A DNA stretch of 64,000 nt from Saxibacter everestensis (lineage in GTDB: Bacteria; Actinomycetota; Actinomycetes; Actinomycetales; Brevibacteriaceae): contig NZ_CP090958.1 of assembly GCF_025787225.1 (NCBI RefSeq), positions 620,001 to 684,000 on the forward strand, in the 5' to 3' direction. Below are positions 39,407 to 48,542 of this stretch, piece after piece (within the stretch, counting starts at the first letter, position 1; every line of letters begins with the position of its first letter). Below the pieces are notes generated by a model. The model was not told the DNA's origin. It searched no databases and saw only the letters and a program-made list of their open reading frames with translations. The translations under genes were made by a program, and so were the position numbers.

Positions 39407-40615
39407 TCAGCCCGCGTGGGCCAGGTTCTTGCTCACCATCCGGTTGACGGTTTCCGTGGTCAGCGCATGGTCGATGACCAGTTTGCTAGCCCCGATGATG
39501 CCGACCTGTTCCTTGCCCTCTGAAAGTACGATCTTCAGGTTCTCCGTCGCCAAGGGTAGGGAACGGCCGTAAACCACCTCGCGAACGCCGGCGATCAGGT
39601 GCTCGCCGGTGAGCGCAACACCGCCGCCGAGCACGATGGTGGACGGGTTCAGCAGGCTGACGCAGGTGGCCAGCACCTGGCCGATGTCGCGGCCGGCCTG
39701 GCGCACGGCCTGGATTGCGGCGATATTTCCGGAGCCGATCAGCTGGGTAAGTGAATCGGACGAGGGCTGATCGATAACCCGCTGTTCGGTCAGTGAGGCC
39801 AGGATTGCCGGGCCACTTGCCAGTGCCTCCAGGCAGCCGGTCATGCCGCACCGGCAGGTCACATCCCGGCCGTGTGGCACCCGCACATGTCCGAGGTCAC
39901 CGGCGGTTCCCTGGGCGCCGCGCTGCAGGTGGCCGCCGCTGATGATGCCGGCGCCGATGCCGGTCGCCACTTTGACGAACATCAGGTCGGAGTCGTGCGG
40001 GTACGCGACCGAATGTTCACCGATCGCCATGATGTTGACGTCGTTATCCACAAGCACCGGCACCGGGTACTGCTCCTGAACGGCACCGGGTACGTCGAAG
40101 CCATCCCAGCCCGGCATGATCGGCGGATTGTTCGGCCTTCCGGTCTTGAACTCGACCGGGCCGGGCAGGCCAATCCCGATACCGAGCAGGTCCTGCTTGT
40201 TCCGGCCCGCCGCTTTGAGCAGTTTTCCGGTCGTGGTGAGAAGCCAGGTCATCGCAGCCAGCGGACCACACTCGATATCCAGTGCTTCTTTCTCCTCGGC
40301 CAGAATCGAGCCGCCGAGGTCTGTGATCGCGGCACTCACGTGGTGGGCGCCGAAGTCCGCGCCGAGCACAATTCTGGATTCTGGGTTGAAACCGATCCGC
40401 GAGGCCGGTCGTCCGCCGGAGGAGGCGGCAGCCGTGGTCGGCGCCACCAGGCCGGTTGCCAGGAGCTGCTCGACGCGCAGCGCGATGGTGGAGCGGGCCA
40501 GTCCGGAGAGTTCCGCCAACTCCGCCCGCGTACGCGGCTGGCTATTGCGCAATAGCTGGAATAGTGCACCGGGCCCGGCGCTGTGCGGGGAATCGGGATT
40601 GGCGAGAGCTGGCAT
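39407..40615 (-). CDS. ROK-family transcriptional regulator
   Basis: A 402-residue ROK repressor. The N-terminal winged helix includes RTRAELAELSGLARSTIALRVEQLLATGLV. The sugar-kinase-like domain has VLGADFGAHHVSAAITD, VLVDNDVNIMAIGE, and the zinc motif TCRCGMTGCLEALAS (CxCGxxGCxE), preceded by GH. The start is ATG 40615; the frame reaches TTG 40627. It is divergent from the isomerase/dehydrogenase/importer cluster and presumably represses it. A perfect palindrome (ACTTTCGAAAGT) lies 20 bp before its start. The ligand is probably the imported sugar or a derivative. Confidence 0.9.
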   Translation of the reverse strand: MPALANPDSPHSAGPGALFQLLRNSQPRTRAELAELSGLARSTIALRVEQLLATGLVAPTTAAASSGGRPASRIGFNPESRIVLGADFGAHHVSAAITDLGGSILAEEKEALDIECGPLAAMTWLLTTTGKLLKAAGRNKQDLLGIGIGLPGPVEFKTGRPNNPPIMPGWDGFDVPGAVQEQYPVPVLVDNDVNIMAIGEHSVAYPHDSDLMFVKVATGIGAGIISGGHLQRGAQGTAGDLGHVRVPHGRDVTCRCGMTGCLEALASGPAILASLTEQRVIDQPSSDSLTQLIGSGNIAAIQAVRQAGRDIGQVLATCVSLLNPSTIVLGGGVALTGEHLIAGVREVVYGRSLPLATENLKIVLSEGKEQVGIIGASKLVIDHALTTETVNRMVSKNLAHAG

Positions 40616-40635
40616 GAAAGTAGTCAATCATCCGC

Positions 40636-40647
40636 ACTTTCGAAAGT
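40636..40647. promoter_or_regulatory. Candidate ROK operator
   Basis: ACTTTCGAAAGT, a perfect 12-bp palindrome in the divergent region. A related but spaced arrangement, AAAGT-CCGGACA-ACTTT, is found at 42754-42770 before the second promoter of the cluster. Confidence 0.55.
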
Positions 40648-40678
40648 CACGTACGAGGTAGGGCCGACTTTTACTTAT

Positions 40679-40714
40679 CTTTTGCTTGACGGTCGGCAGA
40701 AGTGCGCTTACATT
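40679..40714 (+). promoter_or_regulatory. Promoter 1 of the isomerase/dehydrogenase cluster
   Basis: TTGACG (40686-40691), a 17-bp spacer, and TACATT (40709-40714). The block from 40679 to 40703 is almost identical to 42768-42792 (24 of 25 bases), including most of the spacer. Conservation of a spacer implies that a regulator binds between the two elements. Confidence 0.65.
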
Positions 40715-40865
40715 CGTGATATAGCTCACGGCACGGTCAATTCCCTATCCTCAGCTAAAGCACGCGCTCATGGGCGGGAAGAGTCGGCTTGCTGAGGTCG
40801 ATTTGCGCGAGGCAAGTACACCAGATCGGCGACGAGATTCAGCAAGGAACCAGTTAAGGAGAACT

Positions 40866-41600
40866 ATGACAGCCCCGATGCAGATCTCGGTTCAGCTCTA
40901 TACCGTGCGGGAGGCGATGGAACGGGATGTTGCCGAAACCCTGCACCGGATCGCGGGACTCGGCTACACAAATGTCGAACCCTACGGAATCCTCGACATT
41001 CTGGATGAGCTGGTTTCCGGTCTGGCCGTGAACAACCTGAAGGCACCCTCTGTGCACGCCCCGCTCCTGTCGGGAGACCAGGCGACCCTGTTCTCAGCCG
41101 CCGAAAAGCTCGGAGCGCAGATCGTCATCGATCCTTTCGTTGGCCAGGAGAACTGGACCAGCCTGGAGGGTATTCGAGAAATCGCCGGGGGCCTGAATGC
41201 AGCGGCACGTGCCGGTGCGAAGCGGGGCCTGACGGTCGGCTACCACAACCACGACTGGGAACTCAGCATAAAAATTGACGGCCGCCATGCGCTTGAGGTG
41301 CTCGTCGACTATCTGGACGATCAGGTCATTCTGGAGATCGACACTTATTGGGCGATCGTCGGCGGCGCAAACGTTCCCGGACTGCTCGCCCGCCTCGGCA
41401 ACCGCGTGCAGCTTGTGCATCTCAAGGATGGAGACGGCAGTCCCGACACAAAACAGCAAACGGCGCTCGGCGATGGTTCCGTCGACCTGCCTGCTGTGCT
41501 CGAGGCAGCTAGGAACGTCCGGTACGGAGTCGTCGAGCTGGATGACACCAAGGGCGACATCTTCGACGCGCTCGCAGCATCGCTTCGATATCTCGGCTAA
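40866..41600 (+). CDS. Sugar phosphate isomerase/epimerase-like TIM barrel 1
   Basis: A 244-residue xylose-isomerase-like TIM barrel. It opens MQISVQLYTVREAMERDVAETLHRIAGLGYTNVEPYG. Metal-site residues are visible in VGYHNHDWEL, LEIDTYW and VQLVHLKDGDG, with a final Glu in GVVELDD. Members act on unphosphorylated or keto sugars as isomerases, epimerases, lyases or dehydratases despite the name. The start is ATG 40866, with AAGGAGA upstream; longer in-frame extensions are ignored. It is the first gene after promoter 1, followed 29 bp later by barrel 2. The reaction is unassigned; see the cluster finding. Confidence 0.82.
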   Translation: MTAPMQISVQLYTVREAMERDVAETLHRIAGLGYTNVEPYGILDILDELVSGLAVNNLKAPSVHAPLLSGDQATLFSAAEKLGAQIVIDPFVGQENWTSLEGIREIAGGLNAAARAGAKRGLTVGYHNHDWELSIKIDGRHALEVLVDYLDDQVILEIDTYWAIVGGANVPGLLARLGNRVQLVHLKDGDGSPDTKQQTALGDGSVDLPAVLEAARNVRYGVVELDDTKGDIFDALAASLRYLG

Positions 41601-41629
41601 TTCTCAATTGACACGAAAGGGATAGACAA

Positions 41630-42634
41630 ATGGGACGTCCGTACACGCTATTCACCGGCCAATGGGCAGATCTGTCGTTCGAAGAGGTTGCTCAACTCGC
41701 CGCGGGTTGGGGCTACGACGGGCTGGAGATTGCCTGCGGACCGCACTTCGACCCGCGCAGAGCGGCTCTTGATGACGAGTACCTCCGATCGCGGCTTGAC
41801 ATCCTGGACCGGAACGGGCTGCGAGTGTATGCCATTTCGAACCACCTGACCGGGCAGGCGGTATGCGACAACCCGATCGACTTTCGGCACAAGGCAATCG
41901 TGCCGACCGCCGTTTGGGGCGATGGCGAACCGGAGGGGGTCCGCCGACGCGCGGCCGAAGAACTCAAGGACACTGCGAGGGCTGCACAGCGACTAGGGGT
42001 CAAGACTGTCGTCGGGTTTACCGGCTCGTCCATTTGGCCGTACGTCGCGATGTTCCCGCCGGTGCCAGGCGAAGTGATCGATGCAGGTTTCGCTGACTTC
42101 GCCGAGCGCTGGAACCCAATTCTTGACGTGTTCGACGATTGCGGGGTCCGCTTCGCCCATGAGGTGCATCCGTCCGAAATCGCCTACGATTTCTGGACCA
42201 CTCGCCGCGCACTGGATGCCATCGGCAACCGGGAAGCGTTCGGACTGAACTGGGATCCCTCGCATTTCATCTGGCAGGATATCGACCCGGTTTCGTTCAT
42301 CACTGACTTTGCCGACCGGATATATCACGTTGACTGCAAGGACATCCGGGTGCGGATCACCGGCCGCAATACCCGACTGGGTTCTCATTTGGCTTGGGGT
42401 GACCCACGGCGCGGCTGGGATTTCGTCTCCGCTGGCCGGGGAGACGTGCCGTGGGAGGACTGCTTCCGGGCGCTCACTGCAATCGGTTACCAGGGACCGA
42501 TCTCGATTGAGTGGGAGGATGCCGGCATGGACCGCCTGTTCGGTGCGCCTGAGGCGCTGGCGCACATGCGCAAGTTCGACTTTCCCACCTCGACACAGAG
42601 CTTCGACGCCGCTTTTAGCACTAAGGGCGACTGA
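41630..42634 (+). CDS. Sugar phosphate isomerase/epimerase-like TIM barrel 2
   Basis: A 334-residue TIM barrel of the same superfamily but a different, longer branch. Key blocks: [57 protein letters not shown] (Glu and His ligands), [16 protein letters not shown] (Asp, His), [10 protein letters not shown] and [12 protein letters not shown] (final Glu). The metal site is complete, so it should be active. This branch is common beside Gfo/Idh/MocA dehydrogenases that make 3-keto sugars. ATG 41630 follows AAAGGGA. It ends promoter 1's transcript; a non-coding stretch of about 375 bp follows. Confidence 0.82.
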   Translation: MGRPYTLFTGQWADLSFEEVAQLAAGWGYDGLEIACGPHFDPRRAALDDEYLRSRLDILDRNGLRVYAISNHLTGQAVCDNPIDFRHKAIVPTAVWGDGEPEGVRRRAAEELKDTARAAQRLGVKTVVGFTGSSIWPYVAMFPPVPGEVIDAGFADFAERWNPILDVFDDCGVRFAHEVHPSEIAYDFWTTRRALDAIGNREAFGLNWDPSHFIWQDIDPVSFITDFADRIYHVDCKDIRVRITGRNTRLGSHLAWGDPRRGWDFVSAGRGDVPWEDCFRALTAIGYQGPISIEWEDAGMDRLFGAPEALAHMRKFDFPTSTQSFDAAFSTKGD

Positions 42635-42751
42635 ACGCCCGATATGTACGTTCGGCTGGTCCGAAGACACTGGATCGGCCCACGGAACCTCTCATCCATC
42701 GCGGGTTCCCACTGTCTTTTGCGAGCCTGGAGCGCGACGTTTCAGTGTTAC
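42635..42751. other. Non-coding stretch after barrel 2
   Basis: No conserved reading frame and no clear U-tract terminator. The gap up to 43009 holds promoter 2 in its middle and an untranslated leader of about 200 bases before the dehydrogenase gene. Confidence 0.4.
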
Positions 42752-42753
42752 CA

Positions 42754-42803
42754 CAAAGTCCGGACAACTTTTGCTTGACGATCGGCAGAAGTACCCCTAT
42801 CTT
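42754..42803 (+). promoter_or_regulatory. Promoter 2 of the cluster, twin of promoter 1
   Basis: TTGACG (42775-42780), 17-bp spacer, TATCTT (42798-42803). Positions 42768-42792 repeat promoter 1 with one mismatch. Upstream is AAAGT-CCGGACA-ACTTT (42754-42770), an inverted repeat containing the palindrome GTCCGGAC. The predicted start leaves a leader of about 200 bases before ATG 43009, in which I see no riboswitch. Confidence 0.65.
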
Positions 42804-43008
42804 GATGTGAAGGGGATCACTCGGACCTCACAAGGGCCGAGAAGATCCAGCATCCTCAACGAAGAGGTAGTCGGACCAACGGAACAAACCTCCGCGACAC
42901 ACGGCCACAATCTCCCGCAATCGCAGCTAGGAATGTCAAGGCCCAGGCGCGTTAGACGCCGTCGAGGATGGCCAGTTTTCGCGAATCCGATCGATACAGA
43001 AGGAAGTT

Positions 43009-44130
43009 ATGAAGTACACATCAGAAACCCCCGCCGGAATCGGAATTATCGGTTGCGGAAATATCTCCCAGCGCTATATCGAGGGGATGGCCCGGTTCCC
43101 TGAAATCAAACTGCTCGGCTGTGCCGACCTCATCACCGAACTGGCCGAGAAGGCCGCAGCAGGGGCCGGGGTGAAAGCGTACTCATCGATTGAGGAGCTC
43201 CTCGCGGATCCCGCTATCGACATCGTGGTGAACATAACTCCACCAGTCGCACACGCTCCGGTAACGATCGCAGCCCTGAACGCCGGCAAGAACGTCTACG
43301 TGGAAAAACCCATCGCGGTCACTCTGTCCGCCAGCGAGGGGATGATTGAGGAGGCGCAGTCGTCAGGCAAGCTGCTCGGATCCGCCCCTGATACCTTTCT
43401 CGGCAGCGCGGGGCAGACTGCGCGGGCGGCAATCGATTCAGGAGTAATCGGCGAACCGATCGGTGCGGTCGCGTTTGTCACCCATTCCAAGGCTGAAACG
43501 TGGCACCCCAACCCAACCTTCCTCTTTCAGCCTGGTGGCGGTCCCGCACTGGACATGGGTCCTTACTACATCACCACACTCGTAAACTCGCTGGGCCCCG
43601 TGGCCAGTGTGAGCGGCTTCAGTCGGGTGGGTGCGCCCTTGAGGACCGTCACTGCACCCGACCGTCAGGTTGACTCGATTGAGGTAAATACCCCAACTCA
43701 CGCGGGAGCGACCTTGAAGTTCGACTCTGGCGCTATTGCCACTCTCATGCTCAGTTTTGACGCCTGGGATACCCACCTTCCATTCATCGAGATCTACGGG
43801 CATCGCGGCACACTGAGCGTTCCCGACCCCAATCAGTTCGACGGAGTCGTCTCGGTACGTCTCCACAACGACGAGGAATGGCGGACGTTGAATCCGGTCG
43901 TTCCCGTATCGGGGGAACCTGACACGGATGTTCAGATGCTCCGCGGCGCAGGGGTGGCAGACCTCGTTGGAGCTTTGAATGGCCTACCGCATCGGGCAAG
44001 CGCAGATCTCGCGCACCATGTGCTCGAAGTGCTGGAGGCGATCGAGACTTCTAGCCAGACCGAAACCGTCATCCACATCAACAGCAGGGTCGGGCGTCCA
44101 GCCCCCTGCCCAACCAGCGAGGAAGTCTAA
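43009..44130 (+). CDS. Gfo/Idh/MocA-family oxidoreductase 1
   Basis: A 373-residue dehydrogenase. The Rossmann motif is GIGIIGCGNISQRYIEGMARF; the catalytic Lys lies in NVYVEKPIAVTLSASEG. The region that usually supplies a catalytic His (D-x-x-x-H) reads LDMGPYYITTLVNSLGP, a Tyr variant seen in part of the family. The C-terminal domain includes HLPFIEIYGHRGTLSVPDPNQF. Substrate unknown; it could oxidise a sugar at C3 or reduce a keto sugar. ATG 43009 follows GAAGGA. Its stop shares a base with barrel 3 (TAATG). It opens the promoter 2 transcript that includes the importer. Confidence 0.85.
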   Translation: MKYTSETPAGIGIIGCGNISQRYIEGMARFPEIKLLGCADLITELAEKAAAGAGVKAYSSIEELLADPAIDIVVNITPPVAHAPVTIAALNAGKNVYVEKPIAVTLSASEGMIEEAQSSGKLLGSAPDTFLGSAGQTARAAIDSGVIGEPIGAVAFVTHSKAETWHPNPTFLFQPGGGPALDMGPYYITTLVNSLGPVASVSGFSRVGAPLRTVTAPDRQVDSIEVNTPTHAGATLKFDSGAIATLMLSFDAWDTHLPFIEIYGHRGTLSVPDPNQFDGVVSVRLHNDEEWRTLNPVVPVSGEPDTDVQMLRGAGVADLVGALNGLPHRASADLAHHVLEVLEAIETSSQTETVIHINSRVGRPAPCPTSEEV

Positions 44131-45116
44131 TGCCCACTACACCTGAATATGGCGTCGACCTGATCACGTTCTACGATCCGTCATTCTGGGGCGTGAACAG
44201 CTATGACGAGATCATGGAGATACGGCACAAGAACCCGGTGCAGATTTGGACCACGATCTTCGATGCCCTGTCCGAAGCAGGCATAACCGCTATCGAGATG
44301 ACCTTTCCGCCTGCCGATGTCAGCTCCGCACTGGACGCTTTCGGTTCCGCCGAGGGTTTCAAGACGGAACTTCAGCGGCGGGGGCTGAAGCTCAAGAGTA
44401 GTTTCCATATGGGCTCCGGCTGGGGGCCAGGCGGCGATCGTAACGCAGAGGTCGCCAAGGCGGTAGAACATGCAACTTTCCTAGCCGAAGCCGGCGGAGA
44501 CACCCTCGTGGTCGGGCCGCCGATGCGGAAGTCACGCGATGCGAATCCGCCGCTGTTCATCGATCATGCGTTCGCCAGCGCGGTGGCAGATACCGCTCAC
44601 GCGGTCGGGAACGCTACTTTGCGACTCGGAGTGAAGACCGCCCTGCACACGGAAGCACATTCCATGTTCTGCACCCGCCGTGACATCGATCTGTTGCTTG
44701 GGCTTACCGACCCGGAGTACGTCTTCTTCTGCCCGGATACCGCACACATCACCCTGGCCGGCGGAAATCCGATCGACGCAGTAGTCGCCCATTCCGAGCG
44801 AGTGGTCATTGCGCACTGGAAGGACGCGGTCGGTCCAATGCCCGCAGGCCTTCCAATCGAAGGCGAAAAAATTCACGAACTGCACCAGGGATACATGTGC
44901 ACCCTCGGAGAAGGGGTCGTGGATTGGGACCGCTGGATCACCCTGTACGACAAGACTCAGGGCAGCGATGTGCGGCTCCTTGAGCTTGACGCGGTCGCCG
45001 ACCCCATCAAGGAAATGAAGGCAGCGAAAGCCTTTGTGGAGAACGCCAGCGCACAGAACGCGGCGAGCGGATCATCGCCCGGCCAAGCATCACAGGCACA
45101 CGAAAAGCGGAGTTGA
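44130..45116 (+). CDS. Sugar phosphate isomerase/epimerase-like TIM barrel 3
   Basis: A 328-residue TIM barrel of the xylose-isomerase-like superfamily. It has ITAIEMTFPPADVSSALDAFG near the start, LGVKTALHTEAHSMFCTRRDIDLLLGLTDPEYVFFCPDTAHITLAGGNP (Glu, His, Asp, His ligands) and VVIAHWKDAVGP. The C-terminal 30 residues are Ala/Ser/Gln-rich and look disordered. It is a third sequence branch, different from barrels 1 and 2, so gene duplication within the cluster is not the origin. Translation is coupled to dehydrogenase 1. Role in the pathway is inferred only. Confidence 0.82.
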   Translation: MPTTPEYGVDLITFYDPSFWGVNSYDEIMEIRHKNPVQIWTTIFDALSEAGITAIEMTFPPADVSSALDAFGSAEGFKTELQRRGLKLKSSFHMGSGWGPGGDRNAEVAKAVEHATFLAEAGGDTLVVGPPMRKSRDANPPLFIDHAFASAVADTAHAVGNATLRLGVKTALHTEAHSMFCTRRDIDLLLGLTDPEYVFFCPDTAHITLAGGNPIDAVVAHSERVVIAHWKDAVGPMPAGLPIEGEKIHELHQGYMCTLGEGVVDWDRWITLYDKTQGSDVRLLELDAVADPIKEMKAAKAFVENASAQNAASGSSPGQASQAHEKRS

Positions 45117-45121
45117 TTGCC

Positions 45122-46510
45122 ATGTTTCCATTAGCCTCCATAAAGCCTCGTACACCCTTGTTCGCGTACCTCGCAGTTCCGGCAGCAGCCCTGGCGCTTG
45201 TCCTCAGCGGCTGTGCCACCGAGGAACAGGCCAGCGGGGGAGCGACGGGTGGCACGGACCTGGACGCGAAACTCGTTGATGCTGCCCAAGCCAAAGCTAA
45301 AGAAATCATGGGCGACGAGCAGCTGGACGGATCGATCTCGATCATCGGCGATAACAGCGGCACCGAAGGTGCCCTGATCGAGGCCTTCTACAAGCCGTTC
45401 ACCGAAGCGACCGGGGTGAAGATCAACTACACGGGCAGCGCCGACTCTCTGAGCCTCATCCAATCGCGCGTCGCATCCGGCAGCCCGCCCGATCTCGTGA
45501 CGTCATCACCGGGCGTGATGGCCGAGTATTCCCGTAGTCACAAGCTGCTCAATCTCAGCAGCTTAATGGGCGACGACCTGAAAAAGAACTACAGCGCATC
45601 GGTGTTGGACACTGCTTCCATAGACGGATCGGTCTATGGCGTGTATCAGGGGTTCAACAACTACATGATGTGGTTCAATCCAGAGGAATACACCGGACCT
45701 AAGGCTGGCTCCTCCTGGCAGGACGTGGCTGACTGGACCGAGAAAAAGGCGGCTGACGGTACCCCGACGTGGTGCAATGCCCAGGGTTCCGGAGCGAGTA
45801 GCGGGTGGCCCGGCGAAGCGTTTATCGAAACGCTGTTCGCCAAGAAATACGGTCCTGCCCTGACTGAGGAGTGGGGTACGGGCAAACTCTCCTGGACCTC
45901 ACCCCAGGTGAAGGATGCCTGGCAGATGTTCGGCGCGATCGCTGCCAAGGACGCCAATGTGGCCGGGGGCGTCAAGGGATCGCTGACTCAGGACATCGGA
46001 ACCGGCTCAAATGGCTTGGTCACCGACCCGCCGACCTGCCAGGCTGAGGTATGGGGCAGCTGGACGAGCGGGTTGATCACAAGCTCGGCAGAAGGCGTCA
46101 AGCCGGGAGAGAACCTCGACTTCATGCGTGTGCCGGCGAGTGAACCGAAGTTCGAGAACACCGAGTCCTATTCAGCAACGGTCACCTACGCGTTCAAAGA
46201 CTCACCGGAGGTTCGGGCGTTTGCGCGGTACATCGCCTCAACTGAAGCACAGACGTTGCTGGCGTCGGCGGACCACTGGCCGGTATCAAATATCAACGTT
46301 CCGGTCTCGACTTACAAAGACCCGCTCCTGCAGAAGATGGCCAAAACGTACTTCACTGACGACGTTGAGCTGGCCGCTGGTCCGGCCAACCTGGCGAAGA
46401 CGGCCGTGCTCACCCAGGCGGACAAGGGCGTGATGTCGTATCTGCAAGATCCTTCGAAGCTCGATGAGATCTTGCAATCGATCCAGAAAGTGCAAGAGGG
46501 CAAGAGTTAG
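45122..46510 (+). CDS. ABC sugar transporter substrate-binding lipoprotein
   Basis: A 462-residue family 1 binding protein with a Sec lipoprotein signal: positively charged start, AYLAVPAAALALVLSGC with Cys31 in the lipobox. It is followed by a Gly/Ala linker and the domain ISIIGDNSGTEGALIEAFYKPFTEATGVKINYTGSADSLSLIQSRVASGSPPDLV. The overall layout matches spermidine/putrescine- and oligosaccharide-type binding proteins. The start is ATG 45122, nine bases after GGAG; TTG 45113 is in frame. Only 5 bp separate it from barrel 3. It supplies the sugar for the two permeases that follow. Confidence 0.87.
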   Translation: MFPLASIKPRTPLFAYLAVPAAALALVLSGCATEEQASGGATGGTDLDAKLVDAAQAKAKEIMGDEQLDGSISIIGDNSGTEGALIEAFYKPFTEATGVKINYTGSADSLSLIQSRVASGSPPDLVTSSPGVMAEYSRSHKLLNLSSLMGDDLKKNYSASVLDTASIDGSVYGVYQGFNNYMMWFNPEEYTGPKAGSSWQDVADWTEKKAADGTPTWCNAQGSGASSGWPGEAFIETLFAKKYGPALTEEWGTGKLSWTSPQVKDAWQMFGAIAAKDANVAGGVKGSLTQDIGTGSNGLVTDPPTCQAEVWGSWTSGLITSSAEGVKPGENLDFMRVPASEPKFENTESYSATVTYAFKDSPEVRAFARYIASTEAQTLLASADHWPVSNINVPVSTYKDPLLQKMAKTYFTDDVELAAGPANLAKTAVLTQADKGVMSYLQDPSKLDEILQSIQKVQEGKS

Positions 46511-46563
46511 AGGTAAGAGCGCGAGCGGCAACCGGCAAACCAGATCCACCCAAGGACATGACC

Positions 46564-47541
46564 ATGAATGCGATACTTTCAAGCGCGCCAGCACTCATCC
46601 TCATTGGGGCGATAGCAATCCCCATCCTGGTCTTTGCGGTACTGGGGACGGGCGAGAAAATCATTGAACAACTCCGCCCACGTAGCGCTCGCAAGGTGCG
46701 CCCCTGGTTTTGGCTTTTGTTGCCGCTCGCGCTCATCACCCTCATCTTGATTTACCCGATGATCGACACTGTCGTCTCCGCGTTCCGCAGCAGTGACGGC
46801 TCGGCATGGGTCGGTCTGCAGAACTTTGCGTGGGCCTTCGCCGGCAGCATGCTGGGCGTGCTTGGAAATAACGTGATCTGGCTGATTGTGTTTCCACTCG
46901 GCACGCTAGTACTGGCACTAATAGTGGCGGTCCTGTTCGACAAAGTGCGGTATGAACGATTCGCGATGACCCTCGTGGTCCTGCCCACCGCGATTTCGTT
47001 CACCGCCGGCTCGATCATCTGGCGGCAGGTCTACGATTACAAGGCTGCGGGCTCGCAGACAGGCCTGCTCAACGCCCTCTGGACCTTGATTCCCGGCAAC
47101 CAGCCGGTGCCATGGTTACAAACCGAAGTCGTTAATACGCTGTGCCTGATCATCGTCGCAGTTTGGTCGAGCCTGGGGGTCGCTGCACTGATCCTTTCTG
47201 CCGCAGTCAAGAATATGCCGAGCGAGTTGGTCGAAGCCGCGCGTCTTGATGGCGCTAACGAATGGCGCATTTTCTTCTCCGTCACGCTGGCGCACATCAC
47301 CCCGACACTCCTGGTCGTAGCTACGACTGAGGTCATATTCGCGCTCAAGATCTTCGACATCGTCTACGTGATGACGAACGGGAATTTCAACACGGACACC
47401 ATCGCCAACCGAATGTACTTTGAGCTCTTCTCGGCCAGAGACCTTGGGCACGCTAGTGCAATCGCGGTGATCCTGCTCATCGTGGCGATCCCTGTGGTGG
47501 TCGTCAACATCCGCCAATTCCGGGCTGAGGAAGGCCACTGA
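46564..47541 (+). CDS. ABC sugar transporter permease 1
   Basis: A 325-residue permease of the MalF class. It begins with an extra hydrophobic segment (APALILIGAIAIPILVFAVL) and a charged linker before the typical TM1 (WFWLLLPLALITLILIYPMIDTVVSAF). The EAA loop reads EAARLDGANEWRIFFSVTLAHI. AAGGA at 46552-46556 favours ATG 46564 (seven bases) over ATG 46558 (one base). It pairs with permease 2, whose start is two bases after its stop. Confidence 0.88.
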   Translation: MNAILSSAPALILIGAIAIPILVFAVLGTGEKIIEQLRPRSARKVRPWFWLLLPLALITLILIYPMIDTVVSAFRSSDGSAWVGLQNFAWAFAGSMLGVLGNNVIWLIVFPLGTLVLALIVAVLFDKVRYERFAMTLVVLPTAISFTAGSIIWRQVYDYKAAGSQTGLLNALWTLIPGNQPVPWLQTEVVNTLCLIIVAVWSSLGVAALILSAAVKNMPSELVEAARLDGANEWRIFFSVTLAHITPTLLVVATTEVIFALKIFDIVYVMTNGNFNTDTIANRMYFELFSARDLGHASAIAVILLIVAIPVVVVNIRQFRAEEGH

Positions 47542-47542
47542 C

Positions 47543-48460
47543 ATGTCCACGACAAACACGCTTCCCGCGAACACCGCGTCGCAAGGCCAGGAGAGAGCAC
47601 ACCGGATGACTCATGTTCCGCGCCGGCGGCTCAGGTGGGGAAGGCCGATTGTCCACCTAATCGTCGTCGTCTTCATGATCGTGTGGTTTACGCCAGTGCT
47701 CGGGCTCTTCGTCGGCTCCTTCCGCACCCAGTCGGATAGCGCGGCGACAGGATGGTGGCACGCGTTGATCGCGCCGCTCTTTACCGGATACAACTACCAA
47801 CAGGCCCTGGACGTGATTGGAATCGGCCCCAGTCTGGCCACCTCGCTTGCGATCACGATCCCCACTACCGTGCTCACCACAATCCTGTCCGCGATAGGTG
47901 CATACGCCCTCACCCGGATGGCATTCATCGGGCGAACCGTTCTTTCGTTGCTGCTCGTTGCGCTGCTGATCACCCCGCCGCAGGTCACGCTCGTCCCGAT
48001 GCTCAAGTTCTTCGACTTCACTGGGCTCAATGGCACCGTTCCCGCCCTATGGATATACGAAGTAGGGTTCACCATCCCCTTCGGGATCTTCCTCGTCCGG
48101 GGGTTTATCAGCTCCATCCCGGGGGAGCTGTTTGAGTCTGCACACCTGGACGGCGCCTCGCAGCTACGGACCTTTATCTCCATCGTCCTGCCACTCTCGG
48201 CACCAGTCCTCGCGTCACTGGCAATCATGCAGTTCCTGTGGGCGTGGAACGACTTGCTCTCGCCATTGCTTTTCCTTGGCGGATCTTCCGTCGCGCAGCC
48301 ACTCACCGTAAACGTTGCCGGCCTCGTAACAGCTACCGGGGGAAGCCAGGCTCAGCTTATGGCGGCGACATTTATCTCGGTGCTGCTCCCGCTGATCATC
48401 CTGATCACCATGCAGCGCTTCTTTGTCCGGGGCATCCTCGGCGGCTCGGTCAAAGGCTGA
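47543..48460 (+). CDS. ABC sugar transporter permease 2
   Basis: A 305-residue MalG-class permease. A polar N-terminal tail of about 35 residues precedes TM1 (IVHLIVVVFMIVWFTPVLGLFVGSFRTQ). The EAA region reads ESAHLDGASQLRTFISIVLPLSAPVLASL. The final segment LLPLIILITMQRFFVRGILGGSVKG is the usual family end. As with the polyol importer, no ATPase gene is nearby, so a shared ATPase is expected. About 80 bp separate it from dehydrogenase 2. Confidence 0.9.
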   Translation: MSTTNTLPANTASQGQERAHRMTHVPRRRLRWGRPIVHLIVVVFMIVWFTPVLGLFVGSFRTQSDSAATGWWHALIAPLFTGYNYQQALDVIGIGPSLATSLAITIPTTVLTTILSAIGAYALTRMAFIGRTVLSLLLVALLITPPQVTLVPMLKFFDFTGLNGTVPALWIYEVGFTIPFGIFLVRGFISSIPGELFESAHLDGASQLRTFISIVLPLSAPVLASLAIMQFLWAWNDLLSPLLFLGGSSVAQPLTVNVAGLVTATGGSQAQLMAATFISVLLPLIILITMQRFFVRGILGGSVKG

Positions 48461-48542
48461 GCCATGCTCTACCGAAAAACTCCCCATCGGTCAGCCACTC
48501 TACGAACCCGCAACCCCACGGTCTCAACCCTCTAGGAACCAC

